64,000 bases of DNA. Source: Epiperipatus broadwayi. Taxonomy: Eukaryota; Onychophora; Udeonychophora; Euonychophora; Peripatidae. How positions within the stretch are numbered: the first letter of the stretch is position 1; each line of letters opens with the position of its first letter. The DNA is taken from contig JAQFVV010006216.1 of the NCBI GenBank assembly GCA_028023455.1, positions 4,234,877 through 4,298,876 of the forward strand, read 5' to 3'. A program made the position numbers and the translations under genes. The notes under the pieces are model-generated. The model ran no database searches, was not told the origin of the DNA, and was given only the letters and a program-made list of their open reading frames with translations. This document shows positions 1-11,348 of the stretch, in pieces.

Positions 1-3000
1 CAACCAGCAATGAATCTAGTACCTGAAATCCCAGCTAGCTCATCAAGTTGCAGCTGTCTTTAAAAAACCCTCTGCCCACTCTAAAAATCTATTTTTTAAT
101 AATAATAATAAAGATTTATTGTATAATAAAGCTTTGGAATCATTCAAAAAAAATCCTTATTTTAAAAAAAATACTCCCTACTTTTTTAGTTTTAATTTAA
201 TCACTTTTCAATAGTAATTAAATGTTTCAATTCCCACTTTATTAAACATATTATGTTATTATAAATGTGTATGTTCATCTATCAACATAAATATTTCAAT
301 GACAGTTTAAATCTCGCTTTTTTTTTCTTTAAATAATTGTTTTGTCTTATAATACAACCATGCACATTTTTTTCATTTGAATAAATATTTTAATACATTA
401 TAAATAACAAAAAAAATATACAGAACATATCAAATTAAAATTCACACATACACACAATGAATAATTCTAAATATAAGATGAACAATGGAGCCAATATAAT
501 TTATACCCTAAAGATACTAGTTCATAAAGTGAAAAGTTTTTATTTATTTATCTATCATGGTTTAAAAATCAAGAATTGAAGAATAGAAAAAATGAATCAT
601 TACCTAGGATTTAAATCTGACTTGACATGAGTATGACAAAATGTAGCTTCTGTAAAATGTTGGTTCTAACTTGTTAGCACTAAACTCCATGTAAACTTTT
701 CCTTAATTTGCAACATTATATGACACTTGTGGATATTGGCATGAACACCCCACTGTTCCTTTGACTTCACCCAAACATGGTTTGCTCTTCAAACTATATG
801 ATGATGGTGCTGCAGAGAAGGCTTCAGCCGGCTGCAAGATACAATGAGTTCAGCAATGCACCATTTTGTCTGAATAGTAACTTCTACAGTTTTCTTTTGA
901 TTCTAAATTTTTATTTTTACTAAACTTGATTAATTTTAAATTGAATGATTTTGAATGAATCTATGAATTTTGACTCTATAAAATATTTTGAAATATTTTT
1001 TTAAAAGAATGAAAAAATAGAATATAGAAAAAAAACGTCCTAACAATACAAAGTTTTCTTTTTTTTATCCAGCGTTCTTTTATCTCATGGATCCCTTGTA
1101 CATTTGACTTCACTCCCATTGGGCTTCTATTTTTTTTCCTTTATTCAAAATTTTTATATATGCACACATTTAATCCCTTTATTATAAGTCAAAATGAACT
1201 CTATCTTTTTTTTATTACTATTACTTTTATTACAAACTAATTAAAAGTAATATTAAATCATTTTTATTTCACCCTTTTCTTTTTCTTCTAAAATATTACA
1301 CTCCTTTTAAAATCATTTATTTTTTTTTCTTTAACAATAAACCCCCTTACCCTAATCTTTTATTTTTTAATTTTCTTTTTCTTCATCTTTTAAAACTTTT
1401 ATTTTACTTTAATTTTCCCATTTATCTTCAAAGATGAAATTTACTAAATATTTTTACTCTTAAAGAATACTACACATTCGGTCACGATGTACCTCGGTAG
1501 AATATATATATATGTTATTTTATAAAGAATTTAATATTGTCAATTTCAAATTCTATATTTAGTATTGTTTTATGAATATGAAAAGTATTTTTGAATTTCC
1601 ATATTCATATGAGAAAGTAAATTATAAATCTTACATGTGTAATACTTTAAAAACTGTTATATTAACAATAATATTAGAAGCTATTTTGCAAAAGAAAAGA
1701 ATTAGATAGGCATCTACATTTGCACATCACCAAATAGCAGTCTCTTACAATTTTATTGGTATTAATAATGAATAGACTTCATCAAAAATTTAAAGGCCAT
1801 AAACAATTATAATAAAAAAAGTATTTTCTTATATAAAAAATATCTGCTGTTAAATAAACAGTTTAGCACATTAATAGAGTAACTAAACAAGAGCTGAAAG
1901 TTCCTGAATAAATTCTCAAATGAGCAAAATAAAACAACAGTTTTATCAATTTAATGAAGATGTTGTACTCACTTGAATGCATACATGAACTCTTGAGCAA
2001 TTAATTATATTTTAAATAAATAAATTCTAAATCACAAGTCTAATTTTTAATTTGCTGATTTGGTAGTACTAATGTTACTCTTCAATTACTTTTCACCAAT
2101 GATTCTAACAGTTCATAAAATAATCATTATACTACCTGTTTTAAGGATCCCATTAAATACAATCATCAATTAATATGAGCTGTGATCATGTTCATTTACA
2201 TAGATCAAGAAATCCTGTAATTTAAGGTTCATTCCACTCTATCTTCTGGATCATGGACTTCCAAAATCAGAAGAGACAGAAAAAAATTTGATTATAAGAA
2301 AGACATACAGAGAAACCTGCCTTATGTTTATAAAAAAAAAATCAGTCTTTATTCCTAGTAAAAAGAGACAACAAAAATGACTTTGTAGTTTAGTTTAATA
2401 GATCTAATAAGAAATTTTTGGGTAAAAAAAATGCCTCAAAAGAATCTGTTCTAAAAATTTTTGATAAATAATTACAAAATCAAATCATAATCAATTAATC
2501 ATTCAACATTGTCTATAAATTTCTATATACTACAAGATCCTAATTAACATATATTTATTGGATCATAAATCTTTTTTTTTTTTTGATAATTTTGACTATT
2601 TAAAAGGTAAATTCCTCAAAATACTTTGCAAATTAATAATAAAACACAGTGAAACCAATTTCCTATCGCAATGATAACTTCTCTTGCCAAGTTTCATAAA
2701 TGTAAATTTATTATAATACAAATTTATTTTTAATTTTGTTATACAAAGGGGAATATTTCCCAAACTATGTTCAATAAAATATTTATGTTCTGCAAAAGTC
2801 AATGGGTTCCATGAAAAATTATGAAAATGAATATAAATATCATATGATTTTTATATGCTGAACCAAGTTGAAACATCTTTGAATATATTGAAACAAGCTG
2901 ACAAGGTGATATGTGCATATCCAACGATGACCATGATATCATATCAACAGTTGTTAGCAATCTAACAAAGTAAGCTAGCTTTGCCAATTGAACAGATATT

Positions 3001-3782
3001 GTTCTTACAATACTTGTTTTTAAACACATCATTATATTACTTTGCTTAAATATATATTTATTATTATAAGCTTTTATTGGCACTTTTTTGAACACATAAG
3101 TTTGTTATTACAAGACTTCATTAGCATTTTTGATTGTTTTATTATACTAGATTTGAATTGATTGTGGTAAATTTTATGAGTGAACATTATTATAATTGTT
3201 ATTTTATAATAATTATAAATTATTTCTTAATATAATTACATTAAATATTTATTTCAGCTTTCAACAACTTTACATTTAATTTCATATAATACAATTTTAT
3301 TTATTTTACAAGCTTTAATTTTTGTTATTAAACATTTTATCAGATCACTTTTATTGCAATTAAATTTACCTTATTGCCACATTGTAGTATTTTTTTCACA
3401 TTTACTTTTGTGTGTTGCAATCTTTTTATATCACTTTTTTATATGTCTTTTAAAGTTTTGACTAATATAAGAATTAAAATATTATTCAAATATTATCTGG
3501 ATTGCTGATAAAAGAAAGGAATTTTAAAATGAGGGGCTAACACATCTATGATTGGAGGAGAAAATGTGGTTTCGTGAAAATTTTAATATTGAAAAGCATG
3601 TATCATCTAAAAGCATACCAAAAAGGATACACTAAAAGTTATTTACACTGGCATTAATATATATTGGCAATACAGATGCTCCTGATATATTGTGAGTTTT
3701 TATGTAAAAATATTAGTGAAAAGTTCATTGGCTCCGGTTAAAATTTACAGGCACTTAGAAATGAAACATGCTGATTACAAAG
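1..3782. other. AT-rich non-coding DNA
   Basis: Read on both strands, this stretch shows only poly-A/T runs, short AT microsatellites and stop-rich frames. The longest frames (2596-2802 and 2799-3095, minus) have AT-driven composition and match no family I know. No RNA gene or transposon end was recognised. Confidence 0.6.
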
Positions 3783-3910
3783 AATAATTATATATTGATA
3801 AACAGAGCAAAACTCTCCATACAGTATTGCCACCTGTGCTAGACAGAGTAATCAATGGATGCCAGAATGCTTGTGCATAAAATCCCTATCTAATGCCTAC
3901 TCATCCAATA

Positions 3911-3952
3911 TCCCCAGACTAGTTTCTGGCTTGTGGCCTTCATCAGTGAGGA
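3911..3952 (-). ncRNA. Type I hammerhead ribozyme, copy 1 of element A
   Basis: On the minus strand the order is stem I 5' strand TCCTCA, core CTGATGA, stem II GGC/GCC with loop CACAA, core GAAA, a minimal stem III (AC, loop TA, GT), cleavage nucleotide C (GTC), then stem I 3' strand TGGGGA. The two stem I strands pair over six positions including one G-U. The base pair next to the core in stem II is A opposite A, which is unusual; it recurs in most copies here. Confidence 0.72.
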
Positions 3953-4358
3953 GCTTTGGATCTGAGAGCACTGCATCTGGATCTTAGGATCTAATGCAAC
4001 CCTCTAGCAACCACCTTTTATCTCTACTTAACTACAAAACTATGAGAATGAAATTGAAAACACAAAATATTTTCAATCTAAGCTCAATAGCTTATATAGT
4101 CATATGGGTCTGAACTCAGTTCAGCAGCCATACATTTTGGTGTCTTTGGCTCTTTTACAACCATATCCACCACTATCCTATTAGGCAGGATTGGTGTTAA
4201 ACCATTAAGCATCACATGATCACATTTCCTATACTAGCACATTAATTGTGTTTTCAATTTCATTCTCATAGTTTTGTAGTTAAGTAGAGATAAAAGGTGG
4301 TTGCTAGAGGGTTGCATTAGACCCTAAGATCTAGATGCAGTGCTCTCAGATCCAAAGC

Positions 4359-4402
4359 TCCTCACTGACGAAGGCCACACAAGCCAGAAACTAGTCTGGG
4401 GA
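4359..4402 (+). ncRNA. Type I hammerhead ribozyme, copy 2 of element A
   Basis: Same layout as the other copies. The core reads CTGACGA, a change at the position that tolerates any base, and the stem II loop is two bases longer. Stem I (TCCTCA/TGGGGA) and the GTC cleavage triplet are kept; predicted cleavage is after 4396. Confidence 0.72.
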
Positions 4403-4815
4403 TATTGGATGAGTAGGCATTAGATAGGGATTTTATGCACAAGCCTTCTGGCATCCATTGATTACTCTGTTTAGCACAGGTGGCAATACTGTATGGAGAG
4501 TTTTGCTCTGTTTATCAACAATTAATGTGCTAGTATAGGAAATGTGATCATGTGATGCTTAATGGTTTAACACCAATCCTGCCTAATAGGATAGTGGTGG
4601 ATATGGTTGTAAAAGAGCCAAAGACACCAAAATATATGGGTGCTGAACTGAGTTCAGACCCATATGACTATATAAGCTATTGAGCTTAGATTGAAAATAT
4701 TTTTGTGTTTTCAATTTCATTCTCATAGTTTTGTAGTTAAGTAGAGATAAAAGGTGGTTGCTAGAGGGTTGCATTAGATCCTAAGATCTAGATGCAGTGC
4801 TCTCAGATCCAAAGC

Positions 4816-4857
4816 TCCTCACTGATGAAGGCCACAAGCCAGAAACTAGTCTGGGGA
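4816..4857 (+). ncRNA. Type I hammerhead ribozyme, copy 3 of element A
   Basis: Sequence equals copy 1: TCCTCA, CTGATGA, stem II GGC/GCC, GAAA, GTC, TGGGGA. It lies 457 bp downstream of copy 2 in the same direction. Cleavage at both sites (after 4396 and after 4851) would free a 455-nt monomer from a plus-strand transcript. Confidence 0.72.
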
Positions 4858-5036
4858 TATTGGATGAGTAGGCATTAGATAGGGATTTTATGCACAAGCC
4901 TTCTGGCATCCATTGATTACTCTGTTTAGCACAGGTGGCAATATTGTATGGAGAGTTTTGCTCTATTTATCAACAATTAATGTGCTAGTATTGGAAATGT
5001 GATCATGTGATGCTTAATGGTTTAATAATTATATAT

Positions 5037-6458
5037 CTTAAGAGTTGATGTCAATTCTTAGAAAAATATAAATTTTGAATAATTTCAATTTCTAAAACTG
5101 AAACTGCTAACAGAAGCATTTTATCATATGAGTTAATATACTGCAGTTAATGGACATTTATTAAACCTTATGTAAAAGACACTATCATGCCTGTTTAACA
5201 AAGATCTGCTAAAAAGTACATACATTTTGATTATCAAATACTGTTTCATGCTGTATTAAAGATCATTCTGCCATCATAAAAAGATTAATTCATTGCTCTA
5301 GATTTTGCAGTAAATATATATTACAAATGGATGAGACTGCAAATATTCCAGGGTGGGGGTTCACTGTATTACTAGTATTTTCTAGTTATGTATTTGATTT
5401 AGTATTGATTTTACTTAAGGGTGAATATCTACATGAAAAACGTAGTGGAGATATATTCAACTGTATTAAGAATTACATTACAAATAAAAAATTGTCTGGG
5501 AGAATATTTGTGTAGATGGTATTCAAGGAAATGTAGGAAATATGAAGAGAGATATAACATATATTCTGCAAAAATGCTACAAAATGTTTTTGTAATTTTC
5601 ATAGGCAAGTAGTAGTAGCAAAAAAAAATTGATACATTTAAAAGCTATTTTGAATAAAGTCATAAAAGTTAATAACTGTAAAATATTGACCATTTCAATT
5701 CAGGTTATTTTAAATTTTGTTTGATGCACATTAATCATATACAAAAGTGTGATAGCAAACCAAAGAAAAAACACCATTGAGACTTTTTGAACTTCATAGT
5801 GAATTATTAGGGTTTTTTTGTTTAATAATTTATATCAAAATTTCATTGAATTTTTAACAAACCCTTTATGGTTGATTAGTCTTGCGTAAATGGCAAATTC
5901 TTTTACTAAGTGCAATAAAATTAAATTAGAATTATCATTATAAGGAATGAATAATACAATTTTTAATGAAAGAGATAAAAACAAGTTTTGATAGAAAGTT
6001 ATAATTGTGGATTTCTACAGTTGAACAGAATAATTTTGATTGTGTTCCAAACTTGTATGAATTTTTAACTGAAATAAATTTTAAAGTAGCAACATAACTT
6101 TAGAATATTTGCACAACTTACAGTCAATGTTTTGCAATATGTTCCAAAGTCAGGTGAAGATACAATTACTTGGTTCAGAATTTATTTACAGTTACAGCTA
6201 TGCCCAAACTTCAGCACAAATGATTATGAAAATGTAATTCATTTAATTAGTGATTTTTAATTAAACAAAAATACAAGGAAATGTTATCAAATGGTTTAAC
6301 AAACTGGGTTAAAACTATCTATTGAAGTTTTGTTTGCTTTTACAATATATTTAAGCAAAGAAGGATTTTCATACTTGACATTATATTGATTATGAGAATT
6401 TAGCTTTTTAATATTATGCATGATATCAGAAGAACATGTAAACCAAAGATCCTAAAAC
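5037..6458. other. AT-rich non-coding DNA
   Basis: No gene. Two overlapping short frames at 5327-5612 (plus) resemble no known protein and are best read as chance. No transposon ends were seen between the two ribozyme elements. Confidence 0.55.
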
Positions 6459-6690
6459 ATCTATGATATTCATCACATGATCACCATTTCTTATGCTTGC
6501 TCATAATTGTTATTAAAACAGGCAAAACTCTCCATACAGTAGTGCCACTCAGTGCAAACTAGAACCACTAAATATCACATGTTCACCATTTCTTATGCTT
6601 ACTCATAACTATTATTAAAACAGGCAAAACTCTCCATATAGTAGTGCATTAGATCCTAAGATCTAAATGCAGTCCTCTCAATTCCAAAGC

Positions 6691-6732
6691 TCCCCACTGA
6701 TGAAACCCACAAGCCAGAAACTAGTCTGGGTA
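6691..6732 (+). ncRNA. Degenerate hammerhead ribozyme, element B copy 1
   Basis: The CTGATGA and GAAA cores and the GTC triplet are intact, and the stem I strands TCCCCA/TGGGTA pair at four inner positions. Stem II reads ACCC against GCC and can no longer form its usual GGC/GCC helix, so activity is unlikely. Confidence 0.5.
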
Positions 6733-7113
6733 TATTGGATGAGTAGGCACTAGATATGAATTTTATGCACAAGCCGTCTGGCATCAATTAATTACTCTGG
6801 CTTGCACTGAGTGGCACTACTGTATGGAGAGTTTTGCCTGTTTTAATAATAGTTATGAGCATGGTGATCATGTGATGTTTAATGGATTAACACCAAACCT
6901 GCCTAATAGGATAATTGTGGTGGCTATGGTTATTAAAAAACCAAAGACATCAAAATGTATGGGTACTGAACTGAGTTCAGACCTATATGACTATATAAGC
7001 TAATAAGTTTGGATTGAAAATATTAGTTTTGTAGTTAAATAGAGATAAAATATGGCTGCTGGAGGATTGCATTAGATTCTAAGGTCTAGGTGCAGTGCTC
7101 TCAGATCCAAAGC

Positions 7114-7155
7114 TCCTCACTGATGAAGGCCAAAAGCCAGAAACTAGTATGGGAA
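7114..7155 (+). ncRNA. Degenerate hammerhead ribozyme, element B copy 2
   Basis: The core CTGATGA, stem II GGC/GCC and GAAA are intact. The cleavage triplet has changed from GTC to GTA, which the NUH rule still permits, but stem I is shortened by a base loss in the GGGG run. Weak or no activity is expected. Confidence 0.5.
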
Positions 7156-7285
7156 TATTGGATAAGTAAGCACTAGATAGGGATTTTACGCACAAGCCTT
7201 CTGGCATCCATTGATTACTCTGGCTTGTATTGAGTGGCACTACTGTATGGAGAGTTTTGCCTGTTTTAATAATATCTATCATATT

Positions 7286-8309
7286 AAGATTGTAATATTA
7301 CAATTTACATGCTTGTTTATTTTACTATTTGTATGTGTTTTGTATTATATATAATTAAAATTTGAGAATATTTTTGTTTTTTAACCTCTTATATTTGCTT
7401 GTTCAATTTAATATCTACATAACCTATAAAATAATCAAAGTGTTCCATTAAAATTTTAGGATTTATGGAGTGTTTCATCATGTGAAAAGTTTGGTAAATG
7501 CTGACATAAGGACTATTTTATCATCTTGCCTCTAATTTCTGATAATATTCTAGTTTGTGGTAATCATCATATTTTAGTATATTCAGCTAGTCCATACACC
7601 CCTCTGTTGGATTAACCTAGATATATTTATTCACACTTTTATGCTTAATTAATATTTAGTGCAAATCCTATTTTTTGTCAGCAAATTTTAAATATTGCAA
7701 AACATTGATAAAAAAATCATTTTGGAAATCACTATTTGTACATTTAATAAAATTAAATATTTTATTATCCTGCGATTGTTTATAAAAGAGCAAATAGTTA
7801 TATCAAATCAATGAATTGCCAAGAGATCACTATAGATTTCTTTAATTCTATTAGGATACATTTAAACATATTTCCTATTGTGACGGACACTCTTGGAGTG
7901 GCCGCACACATAGCTAAAGCTACAATTCTTCATATATATATATATATAGAAAACATTAGTGTTAATTTAAGCTATATTTATCACTATTATAACAATAATA
8001 AGTCCGGTGCGAATTATCTAAATGTACTGTGAAATGAATGGTGATGGTCTAAGCGTATATCTTACCCACACGCAAGAGTAAATTAAGTATTCAAATGTAT
8101 AATTTTATGTGTGTTGTGATTATATTATATATGTGAGTAATATTTTTGTTTTATTTTTGTCACAAATGCTTCACATTTGCAATTTTTTTTAAAAGTAATT
8201 TATGCGTTGGAACATATTTATAAAAAAAGGAAAAGTAATTGTAAATGGCCCAATGCGTCTATTTTTTTTTTTAGTTTATCAGATATGTTCTCCGCTAATA
8301 AGTTAAAGC
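7286..8309. other. AT-rich non-coding DNA
   Basis: Nothing beyond AT-rich sequence and a short TA microsatellite near 7937. The 73-codon frame at 7811 runs through that microsatellite and is not credible. Confidence 0.55.
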
Positions 8310-8445
8310 AAAGTCAGGTGGCTAGTCTTGCATTGGTGGTCGAGAGGTCAGTGCAACTGCCTTGCACTTGCAGGCAGTTGCCTGGGTTGCGGGTTCGCGT
8401 CCTGGCCGATGCTATGACACTTAAAAAAAAAAAGTCAGGTGGCTA
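8310..8445 (+). mobile_element. tRNA-derived short SINE, copy 1
   Basis: A body of about 100 bp with a tRNA-like head: A-box-like TGGTCGAGAGG near 8337 and B-box-like GGTTCGCGTCC near 8392, then a short tail GATGCTATGACACTT and an A run. It is bounded by a perfect 15-bp direct repeat AAAGTCAGGTGGCTA (8310-8324 and 8431-8445), the signature of target-primed insertion by a LINE. The two boxes would form an internal RNA polymerase III promoter. The A tail and duplication length fit an L1/Tx1-type partner, which is present at 32648-38589. Two further copies occur at 16890 and 52338. Confidence 0.8.
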
Positions 8446-11059
8446 TTGTTTTACCGAATGTTAAATTTTACTAATATATTAATGGTCATCCTGCTTTGTA
8501 TTTTATTTTTAAGAACAAAAGAGTCTAAGGCAATTAGACACCGAGATCAGCAGAGGAAATCTGATTTTATTTTTGATTTGTGATTTTTAGTTTTGTTCTT
8601 TTGTCAGGGAAAAGTGAGACAAACTTTCCTTTGTGTCAAAAATGAAAATTGATGAATGGAACCCTGCAATCAATCAAGGTGATCTGAGTGAAAACTAAGA
8701 TAGGAATTAAAGATAAAATTTAAAGATTAAAATGAGTGATAGGAAATATTAAAGTGTAAAAATCTATATGCATTGTTCCAATCTATTAGCCATGAAGATA
8801 GAATTGGCTGACCCAATAGTTACAGGGGGTACTCAAATTCATAGTGTAATGAGTCTGCTATATAAGATGTTCACCAGGTTCTTGAGGAAAGGATAGAGAG
8901 AAGCATCAAAGAGTTGACTAACATAGATTCTTAGAGAGAAGCATTAATGAAGAGAATCTAATGCAGGAGAGGAATGTAAGCGAGAACCATAGAGATTAAT
9001 AATACATCATCTAATATAGAAGAGACAAGAAAGGAGGCATTTTCTTGCATGGTTGCAGAAGTATTGTGTTGCTGTGCCAGGTTCTGTTCATCTGACTGAT
9101 GATTATTGTTAGCTATAAGCTGCCAAGGCCACATCTCAAAGAGAGAAGCTGATCATTCAATATTAAAGAAATAAGCAAAAAGGGAACAGAGTTAAGCTTG
9201 ACTTCAAATAAGTCCCGCAAAAGCTAAGTTGCTGTCTACAAAAGCTGTCCTAAAGAAAACGGTAAAAACCTAAAGAAAATGTGTTCTTTAGTCAGTGTGA
9301 TAAACATGGAGTAGAAGCACATGTCAGTGCACCAGCCAAACTCCTTCCAAGCTGTCACCATGTAGCCACTAATATCAGCTGAAGATGATCATAGAAATGC
9401 CTATGTTATACTAAAATGGTATAATTTCTTTTATTCATTTTACTTAAATATTGTTTACTTACTTTAATAAAAAGGGTGAATCTTACTATCTATTTATAGT
9501 ATAGTACTTGTATGTCAAATTGTTTATCCGCAATGCATGGGATTTTCATGTAAAACCATCCTTCCACATTAAGTTCAATATGTCTAGATGTGCAAATGTA
9601 TATGTGCATTTTAATTTATTTTTGCTATTGCTTATAACACATATGCGTATAGCATAAAGAAATGTAAATTGATTTAAATTATAATTTTGCTTTGTCTCCA
9701 CGTTTGTTTTATATACAAGTGCATGCTTATAAAATATTTATGTTAGGTAGTGGAAAGTATGTGTAAATACACATGTATAACCATATTTTTTGATATTATA
9801 TAAAGTAACCGTAACATTTAATATGTGCGTGTATGAGTAGAAGCTCAGGCCACTTCATTCATGGTATTTATATGAAAATGAGGGAGTTCCATATCTAAAT
9901 TGAATAAACATTATTCTTAATTTTCTTTTTGTATTATAATGCTGGAGAGTTCAGAGAATGTATTTTCCTTGATGTATATAAATGGTGTCGGGTTATTTGG
10001 GATAATAAATATTTTTGTATTTTAAATTCTGTCTTGATGAGTTTCTCTTTTATTTTTCTCTCTCTCCAGTAATATTAAATGCATATATTTCCAATAGTGG
10101 CATAATCCACCAAGTAACCTGAGATAAAGACATGATTGAGCTAAGCCCATGGGACACTTTATTGGGGGGGGGGATAGAATTTTGCTGCCATGTGGATATC
10201 TTTCTTCATTTATTCATACATTTCATTGATAATTGTATATCCTTTTGGGAGGTTTTTTTTTCCAGAAGTGGCGCATAAAGGACAGGTTCAAATTTGGCCT
10301 TTCAAAGATATGTAACAGCCAATGTATTGATATCCATAGACAGAGCAATAGAGTTTTAACAAGGGAGAGATCAGGAAATATAACCAACTTTGGTTTGATC
10401 TCTCTCACTTAACAATTCAATAGGTTAACTTTAAGGTATTATATATAGAGTTTATTAGTGAGTTTGCAACAATGTCGTACTCTGATGCACGAGTCATTTC
10501 ATGTTCAGTTTTGTGCACATGGTAAAAATCCACAGGGTAAGGGGGGTGTCAACTGGTACACTATAAACTATTTTAGTTGGCATTACAATATAAAAAAGTA
10601 TTTGATAAAAAAAAATCTATGAAAATTCCATTGCACTGAACTATTGGAAGAAAATATTTTTAAGCATAACTATTTATACAGATGTATTTACATGTAAATC
10701 AAATGAAACACTTGTAATACAATATTAAAATAAATCTTAAGCCACATTCGGAGATGTTTTCATCAATAAATTTGTTATGTGGAATGTGGTATGTAAATAC
10801 TGTAGGAGGTTAATTTCATAAAACTCCAAAATGATTTATAGTTTGTGTTATCAAATACATCAAATTAAACATGAATGAGTTTTATGGCTGTTGAATGTAG
10901 ACTCATTTAAAAAGCAGATTCCTGAATTAAAATCTATAGTTTATTTACTAACACCAATACTGTTATATCAATTGTGATTTATATATCAGAAGTCTGTCAG
11001 TAACAATTGTAATTATATGGTAAACTATTTCAACAATTAGTATTGATTGTTGAATGTGT
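8446..11059. other. Non-coding DNA, slightly less AT-rich at 8530-9400
   Basis: No credible gene. Around 9300-9400 a stretch resembles 24650-24760 (shared CAGTGCAC, CTCCATCCAA/CTCCTTCCAA-like words), so a diverged dispersed repeat is possible. A run of nine G lies at about 10166. The frame at 10223-10408 matches nothing known. Confidence 0.45.
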
Positions 11060-11131
11060 TTAGAAAAAATGTAAACTTTATGTAAATCTTTCAAATATAT
11101 TCAACTGTCAGTAATTGCACACAGGTTAGCC

Positions 11132-11158
11132 TTTCAAATATTCTCCTCTCTTCTTCAG
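11132..11158 (-). ncRNA. Hammerhead-like motif in Penelope 3' region
   Basis: The minus strand reads CTGAAGA (11152-11158), a purine-rich spacer and GAAA (11132-11135). These are the two conserved core strands of a hammerhead, in the place where Penelope-like elements carry one. No good stem I or cleavage triplet could be drawn, so it is probably decayed. Confidence 0.4.
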
Positions 11159-11348
11159 ATGTTACTACCTGACTAGTGATAGTACATTGAAATCAAACCT
11201 GAGATTTTTAGATACATGAATAATAAATTTAGGATTATGCATGAAATCAATTCTGAGACTTTTAAATATGTGAATACTAAATTTAGGGTTATGTTCTAAC
11301 CAAGTAGGCTATTCTATCACAGGCAACAATAAATATAATTTTATATAT

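Larger units (their letters stand above)
3796..4522. repeat. Foldback (inverted repeat) with about 265-bp arms
   Basis: Positions 3796-4060 are the reverse complement of about 4248-4522 with few differences, around a loop of about 187 bp (4061-4247). The loop is itself the reverse complement of 4523-4704. The symmetry is therefore double: the block order S' L' S L can fold as S'/S or as L'/L. Confidence 0.85.
4248..5023. repeat. Direct repeat, period 457 bp, inside element A
   Basis: The motif starting GTGTTTTCAATTTCATTC occurs at 4248 and again at 4705, and the sequence stays nearly identical for more than 300 bp. The second unit is cut off after about 43 bp of its L block, at the right target duplication. 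Confidence 0.85.
3783..5036 (+). mobile_element. Hammerhead-ribozyme element A, retrozyme/Penelope-like, non-coding
   Basis: A non-coding element flanked by a 13-bp direct repeat AATAATTATATAT (3783-3795 and 5024-5036), read as the target-site duplication. It is built from two blocks: S (about 265-275 bp, holding a hammerhead core) and L (about 185 bp, ending in ATGTGATCATGTGATGC-like sequence). The order on the plus strand is S' L' S L S L-partial, where primes mark reverse complements. The three S copies carry ribozymes at 3911-3952 (minus), 4359-4402 and 4816-4857 (plus). Known families with this design are Penelope-like retroelements, whose terminal repeats carry type I hammerheads, and metazoan retrozymes, which are tandem non-coding units of a few hundred bases with such ribozymes. 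No reverse transcriptase is encoded here, so it is probably non-autonomous. Copies are close to each other, suggesting fairly recent insertion or gene conversion. Confidence 0.75.
6459..7285 (+). mobile_element. Hammerhead element B, decayed relative of element A
   Basis: The S-L-S block order of element A recurs with many substitutions, preceded by a shortened inverted S' piece (about 6500-6640). A 12-bp direct repeat with one mismatch, ATCTATGATATT at 6459-6470 and ATCTATCATATT at 7274-7285, is a plausible target duplication. Two hammerhead regions (6691-6732, 7114-7155) are recognisable but damaged. The end motif CAGGCAAAACTCTCCATACAG appears several times in both directions. Divergence from element A indicates a separate, older insertion of the same family or a sister subfamily. 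Confidence 0.7.

Noticed and set aside
8337-8405. Functional tRNA gene
   Set aside because: A and B box words are present, but the acceptor and anticodon arms do not fold into a canonical cloverleaf. A 15-bp duplication and A tail show a SINE.
9997-10090. LTR end and primer-binding site near TGGCATAATCC
   Set aside because: Only a weak resemblance. No paired LTR, no target duplication and no gag-pol.
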